Assembly (NCBI GenBank): GCA_964352775.1
Contig: CAYGTK010000069.1
Location: 1-17,841, forward strand
Source of the DNA: CAYGTK01 sp964352775
GTDB taxonomy: Bacteria; Bacteroidota; Bacteroidia; Chitinophagales; CAIOSU01
Direction of reading: 5' to 3'
DNA length: 17,841 bases
Shown: positions 6,984 to 13,688 of the stretch, in pieces
How the letters are laid out: the number at the start of each line of letters is the position of its first letter
How positions within the stretch are numbered: position 1 is the stretch's first letter
Translations under genes and position numbers: made by a program
Notes under the pieces: model-generated
The model's database searches: none
Told to the model about the DNA's origin: nothing
The model's input: the letters and a program-made list of their open reading frames with translations, nothing else

Positions 6984-7553
6984 ATGCAACCCGTTTTAGA
7001 ATTCTTTTCAAAGTACATTGAAGTTGAAGAAAAGGAATTGCAGGTAATGCTAGAGCGGGTCCACTATAGTACTTGTAAAAAGAAGGAGTACATACAGCAT
7101 CAAGGAGAGATCACCAACACTATTGCATTTATAACCAAAGGTGCCGTCCGATATAGTTATACGGATAATAAAGGAAGTGAACACGCTATAGGGTTTGGTT
7201 TTGAAAATTCTCCCGTAGTAGCTTTTCAGAGTTTTATGCACCAAACCCCTGCTGATGTTTCCATAATTACTTTAGAGCCAACAGAATTGCTTTGGATAAC
7301 AAGAAAGGAGTTTTTTGGTTTTTTAGAGCTATTTCCAAAATATGAAGTTGGTCTTAGGAAAGTATTGGGTGAATATATTACAAAGCAAGGCAACCAATCG
7401 TGGTTATTAAGAATAGAATCGGCAAAAGAGCGATATGAGACGTTTTGTGAGCAAGAACCAGAAATAATACAACGGGTGCCTTTGAAGTACATAGCTTCTT
7501 TTCTTAGAATGAAATTGGAGACGCTAAGTAGGGTGAGAGCAGGAAAGTTATAG
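6984..7553 (+). CDS. Crp/Fnr-family transcriptional regulator (short Bacteroidota type)
   Basis: A 189-residue DNA-binding regulator. Residues ~10-125 form the cyclic-nucleotide-binding-like beta barrel (YIQHQGEITNTIAFITKGAVRYSY, with Gly-containing turn, then FENSPVVAFQSFMHQTPADVSIITLEPTELLWI read as blocks). A dimerisation helix (~115-155) follows, then a C-terminal helix-turn-helix at ~165-186 (VPLKYIASFLRMKLETLSRVR). The recognition helix has ETLSR, with Glu179, Ser182 and Arg183 matching the FNR residues (Glu209, Ser212, Arg213) that read TTGA half-sites. The arginine-bearing cAMP cassette of CRP is not evident and only two cysteines (31, 155) are present, so neither cAMP nor an FNR-type iron-sulfur cluster is a likely signal. 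The ATG at 6984 was chosen because the frame further upstream runs through the terminator and tRNA. It lies just before a perfect TTGAC-N4-GTCAA palindrome and a fatty acid hydroxylase gene, its probable target. No clear promoter is visible upstream. Confidence 0.9.
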   Translation: MQPVLEFFSKYIEVEEKELQVMLERVHYSTCKKKEYIQHQGEITNTIAFITKGAVRYSYTDNKGSEHAIGFGFENSPVVAFQSFMHQTPADVSIITLEPTELLWITRKEFFGFLELFPKYEVGLRKVLGEYITKQGNQSWLLRIESAKERYETFCEQEPEIIQRVPLKYIASFLRMKLETLSRVRAGKL

Positions 7554-7565
7554 TTAGTTTGATTA

Positions 7566-7581
7566 TTTGACCTAGGTCAAA
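7566..7581. promoter_or_regulatory. FNR-type operator palindrome TTTGACCTAGGTCAAA
   Basis: A perfect 16-bp inverted repeat centred at 7573.5, containing TTGAC-N4-GTCAA, the spacing and half-site type bound by FNR/DNR/FixK-class proteins. It lies 12 nt after the Crp/Fnr stop codon and 54 nt before the hydroxylase ATG. The adjacent regulator has an FNR-like recognition helix, so it is the obvious candidate binder; this is inference. Confidence 0.7.
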
Positions 7582-7602
7582 CTTTTTTCAGTTTACCTGT
7601 GC

Positions 7603-7610
7603 TACATTTA
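7603..7610 (+). promoter_or_regulatory. Candidate -7 element of the fatty acid hydroxylase gene
   Basis: TACATTTA differs from TAnnTTTG at the last base. No TTG lies 19-21 nt upstream; that position is taken by the right half of the 7566-7581 palindrome. A promoter lacking its -33 element, with an activator site centred about 40 nt before the expected start, fits a class II activated promoter. Confidence 0.4.
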
Positions 7611-7635
7611 GATCGTACTAAATCTGTCCGTTATT

Positions 7636-8451
7636 ATGGGGACTTTTATAATTGAGTTCGCTCGGAATTTTGCGGTTGATACGTTACAGTACTTGTTTTT
7701 CGCTGGTACAACATTTCTACTCTTTTGGGTTATCCTAAGAAAGCGGTTGTTACATAGAGTCATTCAGAAAAAATTCTCGACTCGTGAAAGGATACAGAGC
7801 GAATTTCTTTACTCCATGTCTTCCATCGTAGTGTTTTCTATCATAGGAATTGGTTCTGGTTATCTCATTAAAAATGACTTCACTAGGCTATATACTGATG
7901 CAGACACTTATGGCCTGTTTTACTTTGGTGCTAGTGTTGTTCTATTTTTATTTCTGCATGACTTCTATTTTTATTGGACACATCGCTTAATGCATCATCC
8001 AAAAATATTTAAGCATGTGCATCTGGTTCACCACAAGTCAACTAACCCATCGCCGTGGGCAGCTTTTTCTTTCCATCCTTCTGAAGCAGTTGTTCAGGGC
8101 CTATTTTTTCCTATGGCAATTCTCTTAATTCCAATTCATATTAAAGCGTTAGTTGTTACCGTGCTAATAAGCTTGCTGTATAATGTATTGGGGCATTTGA
8201 GTATTGAGTTGCTGCCTAAAGGTTTTACTAGAAGTATTCTGTTTTGGCACAATGTACCTACACATCACAATATGCACCATAAGTACTTCAATGCTAACTA
8301 TGGGCTATATTTCAATATTTGGGATAGAATAGGCGGAACTCTCCACGCCAAATATGATGAAACATTTGATGAGGTAACTAGTCGAGAACCAATTGTGGAT
8401 GTTAAGGGAGCTGAAAAGGTAACTGAGCCAATTGAAGTAGGTGCTAGTTAA
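7636..8451 (+). CDS. Membrane fatty acid hydroxylase / sterol desaturase family protein
   Basis: A 271-residue integral membrane di-iron enzyme. The histidine clusters that bind iron in this superfamily are all present: HDFYFYWTHRLMHH (His108, His116, His120, His121), HVHLVHHKS (His129, His132, His133) and HHNMHHKYFNANYG (His210/211, His214, His215), plus His147 in FHPSE and His187. Four to five hydrophobic segments surround them (about 15-35, 60-78, 94-115, 150-185). Members hydroxylate or desaturate fatty acyl, sterol or carotenoid substrates; the substrate cannot be read from the sequence. The C-terminal ~35 residues are acidic and non-conserved. It sits 82 nt after the Crp/Fnr regulator, with a palindromic operator between them, suggesting regulated lipid modification of the envelope. 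Its stop codon overlaps that of the convergent Smr gene. The ATG at 7636 gives a normal family N-terminus. Confidence 0.9.
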   Translation: MGTFIIEFARNFAVDTLQYLFFAGTTFLLFWVILRKRLLHRVIQKKFSTRERIQSEFLYSMSSIVVFSIIGIGSGYLIKNDFTRLYTDADTYGLFYFGASVVLFLFLHDFYFYWTHRLMHHPKIFKHVHLVHHKSTNPSPWAAFSFHPSEAVVQGLFFPMAILLIPIHIKALVVTVLISLLYNVLGHLSIELLPKGFTRSILFWHNVPTHHNMHHKYFNANYGLYFNIWDRIGGTLHAKYDETFDEVTSREPIVDVKGAEKVTEPIEVGAS

Positions 8452-9200
8452 AAGGTAACTTCCGTTATACCTTCGCCATATACCCAGGGAGATGCTAGTT
8501 CATAGTGATGAACCATAGGGTGCTGCCGACAAAAATCATGTACACGCGCTTTGAGTACACCGCGACCTTGGCCATGTATGACTAAAAGCCTTGGTAAATT
8601 GTGAGCTATGGCTCGTTCAATGTGTTGTTCCAAAGTGCGAAGTTGAATGTCAACTATCTCACCATTAGTAATCCCTGTAGGGTCATCTACTAATTTTTCT
8701 ATGTGCAGATCTATACGGTCATTTACTTCCCAAATGTAATTGCGGTCAGGTTTTGGGGCATCAACTGGTCTAAGTATTTTGCCTCTTAGTTTTGAAGGGA
8801 TAGGTTCTGGTTTGCTTGGTTCCTCGCCAACTATATAACACGGAAAAATATGTGCCTTTGCATCCACAGCCTCGCAGAACTCAGGCTTTTTAATTGCCAG
8901 TTTTGGACGGAGTTTGATGATTTTGCTTGCATCAGTTCGCCAACCATCTATCTTGAATGTGGTGCTTACATCTATACTCACACTATCGTTCAATTGATCT
9001 AGAAGAAGGTTTGCAATATCTGTGAAGCTATTATCTTCTAATTCTCCCTTGGTCTCAAAAGCAGTTTCTCCTCTAAATGACAGGCTAGCTTCGTAGTTCA
9101 TCTCCTCTCCCAGATAATTGAGAAGCGAGACATCGAACGAAACCAATTCGCTCCGAATATTGGTTTTGGGGAATATTAAAAGGTAAATACCTGCCTTCAT
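8448..9200 (-). CDS. DUF2027-Smr domain protein, N-terminally short form
   Basis: A 250-residue protein with a C-terminal Smr (small MutS-related) domain at ~165-250. It contains IDLHIEKLV, NGEIVDIQLRTLEQHIERAI, LLVIHGQGRGVLKARV and YGEGITEVTF; the DLH and HGxGxG motifs are the nucleic-acid-binding/nicking hallmarks of Smr domains. Residues 1-~85 (GIYLLIFPKTN, SFDVSLLNYLGEEMNYEASL) resemble the core of DUF2027, which precedes Smr in many Bacteroidota proteins. Those relatives are usually nearer 350 residues and begin with an SH3/KOW-like segment, which is missing here. A consensus -7 element sits 4 nt before the ATG and a divergent gene begins 58 nt upstream, so the short form appears genuine rather than mis-started. 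The role is unknown; ribosome or mRNA quality control, or DNA processing, are possibilities known for Smr proteins. Confidence 0.85.
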   Translation of the reverse strand: MKAGIYLLIFPKTNIRSELVSFDVSLLNYLGEEMNYEASLSFRGETAFETKGELEDNSFTDIANLLLDQLNDSVSIDVSTTFKIDGWRTDASKIIKLRPKLAIKKPEFCEAVDAKAHIFPCYIVGEEPSKPEPIPSKLRGKILRPVDAPKPDRNYIWEVNDRIDLHIEKLVDDPTGITNGEIVDIQLRTLEQHIERAIAHNLPRLLVIHGQGRGVLKARVHDFCRQHPMVHHYELASPWVYGEGITEVTF

Positions 9201-9204
9201 GCTA

Positions 9205-9212
9205 CAAAGATA
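9205..9212 (-). promoter_or_regulatory. -7 element 4 nt before the DUF2027-Smr start codon
   Basis: TATCTTTG on the minus strand is a full TAnnTTTG match; four bases separate it from the ATG at 9200. No TTG lies at the -33 distance. Transcription would start at or next to the ATG. Confidence 0.5.
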
Positions 9213-9247
9213 TATGGACTAACATGCTTCTACCTAAAAGGATCAGT

Positions 9248-9255
9248 TAAATTTG
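9248..9255 (+). promoter_or_regulatory. -7 element 3 nt before the methyltransferase start codon
   Basis: TAAATTTG matches TAnnTTTG fully and is followed by AAG and the ATG at 9259. No -33 TTG is visible. It faces the divergent Smr-gene element at 9205-9212, about 35 nt away. Confidence 0.45.
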
Positions 9256-9258
9256 AAG

Positions 9259-9909
9259 ATGCATGTTTCGGCAAGATGGAAAATAGCGCAGTGGTTAGAG
9301 ATCCGCTGGTGGAAAAGATACTTGGCCGGGCAAGATGTTGAAGAGTATTTGAGTTGGAAGCGGAAGTATTGGAATAAACTGTTAAACTCTATTCAGGATC
9401 AAGTTTCGTTAGCAGATAATATGAACTTGCTTGATGCGGGATGCGGACCAGCTGGTGTTTTTATGGTGCTTGATCAATATCAAGTTGATGCTGTAGATCC
9501 TTTATTGACGAAATACGATAGGCTTCATCATTTTGATCGTTACTCCTATCCTTGGGTAAACTTTACCAACAAGGCTTTAGAGGAGGTAGAATTGTATGAA
9601 ATGAAATATGATGTCATTTTCTGCATGAACGCTATCAATCATGTTAGTGATATTGAGAAAAGTATTAGTCAGTTATACAAGTTTCTAAAGCCAAAAGGAA
9701 AACTTGTACTCTCTACTGATAGTCATAGATCTGAACTACTCAAACACCTATTTCGATCTGTTCCTGGCGATGCATTACACCCCCATCAATATAATGCGGA
9801 GGAGTATGAGGAGTTATTAGCTAGAGCAGGCTTTGGAATACTTAGCTCAGTCGTTGTAAAACCAGGTAAGGTTTTCAACTATCAGTTGATAGTTGCTACT
9901 CGTAATTGA
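9259..9909 (+). CDS. SAM-dependent methyltransferase, class I
   Basis: A 216-residue Rossmann-fold methyltransferase of the UbiE/methyltransf_11-like type. Motif I (SAM-binding Gly-rich loop) is NLLDAGCGPAGVF at ~56-68. The acidic end of beta2 is VDAVDPLL, and motif IV is YDVIFCMNAINHVSDI, followed by LKPKGKLVLSTDSH and HPHQYNAEEYEELLARAGF, typical of the beta5-beta7 region. No signal peptide or membrane segment is present, although the N-terminus is basic and Trp-rich (ARWKIAQWLEIRWWKRYLAG) and could touch membranes or nucleic acid. The frame opens at a TTG at 9253, but the ATG two codons later is preferred because the TTG is part of the TAnnTTTG promoter motif. Substrate unknown. It is divergent from the Smr gene and followed after 26 nt by a small secreted protein gene, with which it may be co-transcribed. 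Confidence 0.88.
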   Translation: MHVSARWKIAQWLEIRWWKRYLAGQDVEEYLSWKRKYWNKLLNSIQDQVSLADNMNLLDAGCGPAGVFMVLDQYQVDAVDPLLTKYDRLHHFDRYSYPWVNFTNKALEEVELYEMKYDVIFCMNAINHVSDIEKSISQLYKFLKPKGKLVLSTDSHRSELLKHLFRSVPGDALHPHQYNAEEYEELLARAGFGILSSVVVKPGKVFNYQLIVATRN

Positions 9910-9921
9910 TACCTAATACGC

Positions 9922-9929
9922 TACTTTCG
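9922..9929 (+). promoter_or_regulatory. Near-consensus -7 element before the secreted protein gene
   Basis: TACTTTCG has one mismatch to TAnnTTTG and lies 6 nt before the ATG at 9936. No -33 TTG is present at the right spacing. Confidence 0.3.
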
Positions 9930-9935
9930 TTAGTT

Positions 9936-10496
9936 ATGAAACGGATAATTTTTCTTTTACCCCTTTTCTTGCTTTGCACAGCATGGTTACCCGAACCTGC
10001 AAATGATGTGGAAAAAGATAAAACGTTCAAGGCTTTTGAGAACTTGATAGGTAAGCGCTGGATGATAAACGGCAGGTGGAACATGGGTATGGGCTTTACA
10101 CAAGAATGTAGCTTCCAGTATGGATTGGAGAAAAAGTTGATACGAGTACTTACCTACGGTACTAACTACGATGAAATGAACTATGGCCCACGAAACGAAG
10201 GCATTCGCTTCTGGGATAAAGAACAAAAGAAAATGCGTTTCTGGGAATTTGATGTGTTCGGAAATAGTAGCGAAGGAAGGGTATATGTGCAAGGCAGCAA
10301 TATTTACTACGAATATTTTTACCCTTACGAGAATGGTACTAAGCTATTGGTAACCGATGCCTGGATATATAAAGACCCTGATAACTACGAATTCAAAATG
10401 GGCGTGTACAAGTACGGTCGTTGGGAGAAGATATTCATTGAGGGTACTATTAAGCGGGTGATGGATGAGCAGTTGGAACCTATTTCTAGCGAGTAA
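9936..10496 (+). CDS. Small secreted protein of unknown function, lipocalin-like beta pattern
   Basis: A 186-residue protein that I do not recognise. It starts with a clear signal peptide (MKRIIFLLPLFLLCTAWLPEPA; a reading frame extends ten codons upstream to 9906, but this ATG gives the canonical leader). A Cys at residue 14 is not in a convincing lipobox, so it is probably periplasmic or exported rather than a lipoprotein. The mature part has FENLIGKRWMINGRW, then many short aromatic-rich strands (LIRVLTYGTNYDEM, GIRFWDKEQKKMRFWEFDVFG, RVYVQGSNIYYEYFY, LVTDAWIYKDPDNYEFKMGVY, WEKIFIEGTIKR). This is the strand-turn-strand layout of small lipocalin/nitrobindin-like or DUF1579-like barrels that begin with a GxW motif. 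No ligand residues can be assigned. It follows the methyltransferase by 26 nt and converges with the glycosyltransferase gene, leaving 11 nt between their stops. Confidence 0.75.
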   Translation: MKRIIFLLPLFLLCTAWLPEPANDVEKDKTFKAFENLIGKRWMINGRWNMGMGFTQECSFQYGLEKKLIRVLTYGTNYDEMNYGPRNEGIRFWDKEQKKMRFWEFDVFGNSSEGRVYVQGSNIYYEYFYPYENGTKLLVTDAWIYKDPDNYEFKMGVYKYGRWEKIFIEGTIKRVMDEQLEPISSE

Positions 10497-10507
10497 GGCC
10501 CGACTAA

Positions 10508-12331
10508 TTATTCCTTAGTTTTCCACTTTTCGTAAGCTAAGCGATATTTGGCAACGGCTTTCTTTCCTTCTTCAGGGTAATTATTACTCCAAGTACGCAA
10601 AGCGTTCAGTAAACCCTCATCTCCCACAGCATCTTTCGGGAAATGAAAATTAGGGTATTCTTTTTCTAAATAGTCAAATAGAAGTGCTGTAGTTTCTTCA
10701 TCCATACCATTGAATGGGCCATTTATAGTTAAAAACCCTAGTGCAAATAGATTCAACCAGGGTGCCTCAGCTATAGCTTCGGGCTCGCTAAACTCCCTAA
10801 ATACGATGTTACTATCAAGTGGCTGATGGTCATATAGGTGAAGGTACTTTTTTACAAATCTTATCTCTGAGGTATCTTGATATACTACTTCTACTATCCC
10901 GTAGTTTTTTTGGTTAAATACTGGTTTGAATTCAGCACCATAACTGGCAATTCTCTTTCTTCCCCATTTACTAGTTATTACTTGATGCAGATAGTCACCC
11001 TTTTTAAAGGCAAAATATTTGTAACAATTGCTCTGCACTTGTCTCTTTAAGATAGTAGTATCATATTGTTCCCAGAGCCAATTTTCAGATATTGGAGATT
11101 CATTCTCAAGTACAACGGGGTAGCCTTTGCCATAAGGTAAGCCTGCCCATATACCCCAATTACCTTGACAAACCTGGTCTACATCGTTCAAAACTTTTAG
11201 CCCATCAAGATCTTTCGAAGCAATCGTTTTGGCGCTTTCGTGAAACCCTAGCGCTGTGTTTGGCTTAGTCCATGAATAACCTATATTGATCGTTTGGTAA
11301 GCTCCTGGCATAAATATTAGTATAACTATTAGTGCCTTCCATTTTAATTGCTTTATGGATATAATGCTGGATGCAGCTAATGGTAGAAGTAATACAAGGT
11401 CTAACATAAAGAACCGCCAGTGAAACATGACCTTACCAGCTAGGGCTAATACTAACTGGAGAATAATGAAAAAAAGGACGCCTACGAAAATGGGCTTGTA
11501 CTTTGTTCGCATTAATTCGGCTACTGTAAGGCCTAATAGTAGTAATAATGCGGGCCACCACAGTAGTGTGTTAGTTTCTAAGAATTGAATTGCCGAGGTA
11601 GTTGAAGTTCCAGTAGAATTTGCAGCATCTACAACCCTAAGGTTGTCATTTAAACCCCAAAAGGGAGCGGCATAAAATAACAGGCTAAAGAATACATAAG
11701 CTAGAATAGGAACCACTGTTGGTAATCCAGCCAGTATAACCTTCCATTTATTTTGATACTGGGTAAGTAAGATCAAACTAATGATAGCGGTCCATACCCA
11801 ACCTTCGTACCTTATTAGGTTGGTGCCCCATAAAGACAATATTAGTGGGAAAAACCAGTAACTCGACCTGCCTCGTATTAACTCTGTGGTACTCAAAAGG
11901 GCGAGCAGCAAAAAGAATAGGAAAGGTATTTCGCTCATAGCTCGAATGGAATACTCCAAATGCAATGGAATAACAGCTAGAATAAGAACAGCAACTGCAG
12001 CAGCTATTATTCCTGATATACGCTTAGTCCAACTGAATAATAGTATGGCACCACCAATGCTGAAGAGCAAGGTAACTAAGCGGGCAGCTAAGAACTTATC
12101 TGCAAAAAGCGGGAAAAAAGTAGTGAGTAGTATATGATGTAGTGGAAGCCATACAAGTTCACCAGGTATATGGTTGGGGTGTAAATACCAATAGAATGCT
12201 TGTCCGATCCGTCCGGGCTCATCGTAGCCAAAACAATAGGCTTCATCAGTTTGAAACAAAAACCAAAGTCGGAGAACTATGAAAAGAAGGAAGGAAATAA
12301 CTGCGAGCAGTTTTGCCTGGTGATTCTTCAT
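10508..12331 (-). CDS. GT-C membrane glycosyltransferase, family 39-like
   Basis: A 607-residue polytopic inner-membrane protein. Residues ~1-350 hold about 10-11 hydrophobic helices, and the C-terminal ~230 residues are soluble and presumably periplasmic. The first extracytoplasmic loop carries the acidic pair Asp37-Glu38 (FGYDEPGRIG), where GT-C enzymes (PMT, ArnT, family 39) place their catalytic Asp/Glu. The next signature is YSIRAMSEIPF at ~127-137 and LIRYEGWVW at ~172-180, both typical of family 39-like transferases that use polyprenyl-phosphate sugars. The acceptor could be lipid, polysaccharide or exported protein; none can be inferred. The soluble tail (from about NVDQVCQGNWG onward, with FDYLEKEYPNF and a helical end) is larger than in small ArnT-like proteins. 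It starts 27 nt after the stop of the VWA gene and has its own -7 element 5 nt before the ATG. Confidence 0.85.
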   Translation of the reverse strand: MKNHQAKLLAVISFLLFIVLRLWFLFQTDEAYCFGYDEPGRIGQAFYWYLHPNHIPGELVWLPLHHILLTTFFPLFADKFLAARLVTLLFSIGGAILLFSWTKRISGIIAAAVAVLILAVIPLHLEYSIRAMSEIPFLFFLLLALLSTTELIRGRSSYWFFPLILSLWGTNLIRYEGWVWTAIISLILLTQYQNKWKVILAGLPTVVPILAYVFFSLLFYAAPFWGLNDNLRVVDAANSTGTSTTSAIQFLETNTLLWWPALLLLLGLTVAELMRTKYKPIFVGVLFFIILQLVLALAGKVMFHWRFFMLDLVLLLPLAASSIISIKQLKWKALIVILIFMPGAYQTINIGYSWTKPNTALGFHESAKTIASKDLDGLKVLNDVDQVCQGNWGIWAGLPYGKGYPVVLENESPISENWLWEQYDTTILKRQVQSNCYKYFAFKKGDYLHQVITSKWGRKRIASYGAEFKPVFNQKNYGIVEVVYQDTSEIRFVKKYLHLYDHQPLDSNIVFREFSEPEAIAEAPWLNLFALGFLTINGPFNGMDEETTALLFDYLEKEYPNFHFPKDAVGDEGLLNALRTWSNNYPEEGKKAVAKYRLAYEKWKTKE

Positions 12332-12336
12332 GAAAA

Positions 12337-12344
12337 CAAATATA
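12337..12344 (-). promoter_or_regulatory. -7 element 5 nt before the glycosyltransferase start codon
   Basis: TATATTTG on the minus strand is a full TAnnTTTG match in the 26-nt gap after the VWA gene, five bases before the ATG at 12331. No -33 TTG is present, so activity is uncertain; the gene may also be read through from the VWA gene. Confidence 0.45.
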
Positions 12345-12357
12345 GGACGATCGCTGC

Positions 12358-13578
12358 TTACCCGAATGGTGAGGCATCACTAAGCGAATAGGTCACCTTT
12401 TTATCCTTCAAACTTTTCATGGTTTTGGTAAGTCCCTCAATGGTCATGGGGAACATACGCTCTTCTAAGAATTCTCGCAATATTTTCGTGCTTTCAAAGT
12501 AATTCCACGATCGGGTAGGGTTGGGGTTTATCCAACTTAAATAGGGGTATTGTTCTTTGAACTTATTTAACCAACCTAGGCCTGGCTCATCATTATAATG
12601 CTCAACACTACCCCCTGCACTTACCAGTTCGTAAGGAGACATAGCTGCATCGCCTACAAATATCACTTTATAGTTTCGGTCGTATTTATGGAGTAATTCT
12701 AATGTAGGTATTCGTTCGCTCCAGCGCATTCGGTTGTCTTTCCAAACACTTTCGTAAATGCAATTATGAAAGTAATAATACTCCAGATGTTTGAACTCGT
12801 GCTTAGCTGCTGAAAAGAGCTTTTCGCAAGTCTCCACATGGTCATCCATACTTCCGCCAATATCAAATAGCATTAACACTTTAACCCTATTTCGTTTACT
12901 GGGTACCATTTTAATATCTAAATAGCCAGCGTTTCTAGAAGTGCTGTCTATAGTATCATCTAGGTCTAGTTCATCTGCTATACCCTCGCGGGTGAAGGTG
13001 CGTAGTCGTTTTAGGGCTAGCTTCAGGTTTCTGGTGTCTAGCTCTACATCTTCTGCTAAGTTGGCAAACTCGCGCTTGTCCCAAACTTTTACAGCACTTC
13101 GGTTTCGGCTTTTTTCTTGCCCTACCCTATAGCCCTCTGGGTTATATCCATTGGCTCCAAAGGGTGATGTGCCACCCGTGCCTATCCATTTGTTTCCACC
13201 TTCGTGGCGTTCTTTTTGTTCTTGAAGTAATTCTTCAAAGCGCTTCCACAGGGCATCTACCCCCCCCATGGCCTCTATCATTCGCTTTTCTTCTTCACTA
13301 AAATTTCTAGTGAAGTTTTTGCGAAGCCATTCGTCGGGTATGTTTTTGAATATTTCATCAGGAATGTACTCCATGCCCTTGAAATAATGTCCGAAAAGCT
13401 TATCGAATCGGTCGAGTTGATTTTCGTGCTTAACGAATATACTGCGGCTTAAAAAATAAAAGTCATCAGTATTATACCCTACTATCTCTTTGTCTAGGCT
13501 CTCTAAAAGCGTAAGCAATTCGTGAAGGCTAACAGGTATTCCTGCTTCTTTAAGTTGATAGAAGAAGTTGACGAACAT
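12358..13578 (-). CDS. CoxE-like VWA domain protein
   Basis: A 406-residue cytosolic protein of the CoxE/YehP-like VWA group. Residues ~1-90 form the helical N-terminal part (FFYQLKEAGIPVSLHELLTL, SRSIFVKHENQLDRFDKLF) seen in proteins that work with a MoxR-type AAA+ ATPase to insert metals or remodel target proteins. A charged, Gly-rich linker (~95-165) follows. The VWA domain starts near 233 with a modified MIDAS motif DIGGSMDDH (Asp239, Ser243), where the usual DxSxS serine is Gly, as commonly seen in this CoxE group. FVGDAAMSPYEL at ~307-318 supplies the later MIDAS acidic residue. The C-terminus has SWINPNPTRSWNYFESTKIL and FPMTIEGLTKTM. No MoxR ATPase gene lies next to it in this window, which is unusual for such genes. 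The glycosyltransferase gene follows 27 nt downstream. Confidence 0.87.
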   Translation of the reverse strand: MFVNFFYQLKEAGIPVSLHELLTLLESLDKEIVGYNTDDFYFLSRSIFVKHENQLDRFDKLFGHYFKGMEYIPDEIFKNIPDEWLRKNFTRNFSEEEKRMIEAMGGVDALWKRFEELLQEQKERHEGGNKWIGTGGTSPFGANGYNPEGYRVGQEKSRNRSAVKVWDKREFANLAEDVELDTRNLKLALKRLRTFTREGIADELDLDDTIDSTSRNAGYLDIKMVPSKRNRVKVLMLFDIGGSMDDHVETCEKLFSAAKHEFKHLEYYYFHNCIYESVWKDNRMRWSERIPTLELLHKYDRNYKVIFVGDAAMSPYELVSAGGSVEHYNDEPGLGWLNKFKEQYPYLSWINPNPTRSWNYFESTKILREFLEERMFPMTIEGLTKTMKSLKDKKVTYSLSDASPFG

Positions 13579-13584
13579 ATACCC

Positions 13585-13592
13585 TAAAGATA
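13585..13592 (-). promoter_or_regulatory. Near-consensus -7 element before the VWA gene
   Basis: TATCTTTA on the minus strand differs from TAnnTTTG at one base and lies 6 nt before the ATG at 13578, the same start-proximal position as at four neighbouring genes. No -33 TTG is visible. Confidence 0.35.
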
Positions 13593-13665
13593 GGGATAAA
13601 GTAAAGGTGATGTTCGCTTTTGTTCTATTTCGTGAAACTACAATTGATCAATGCCGTATAAGAAG

Positions 13666-13688
13666 CTACGGCAACACCCTAGCCGTGG
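13666..13688 (+). other. Stem-loop in the leader of the giant surface protein gene
   Basis: CTACGGC (13666-13672) pairs with GCCGTGG (13682-13688), seven pairs including one T-G, around a 9-nt loop. A second small hairpin, CTGG/CCAG with an AAAA loop, lies at 13725-13736. The 184-nt interval between the VWA and surface-protein genes otherwise holds only short chance frames and no full TAnnTTTG promoter on the plus strand. Function unknown; it could be a structured 5' leader. Confidence 0.4.

Noticed and set aside
9253..9258. TTG as start of the methyltransferase
   Set aside because: It is part of the TAnnTTTG element and an ATG follows two codons later; adding Met-Lys brings no benefit.
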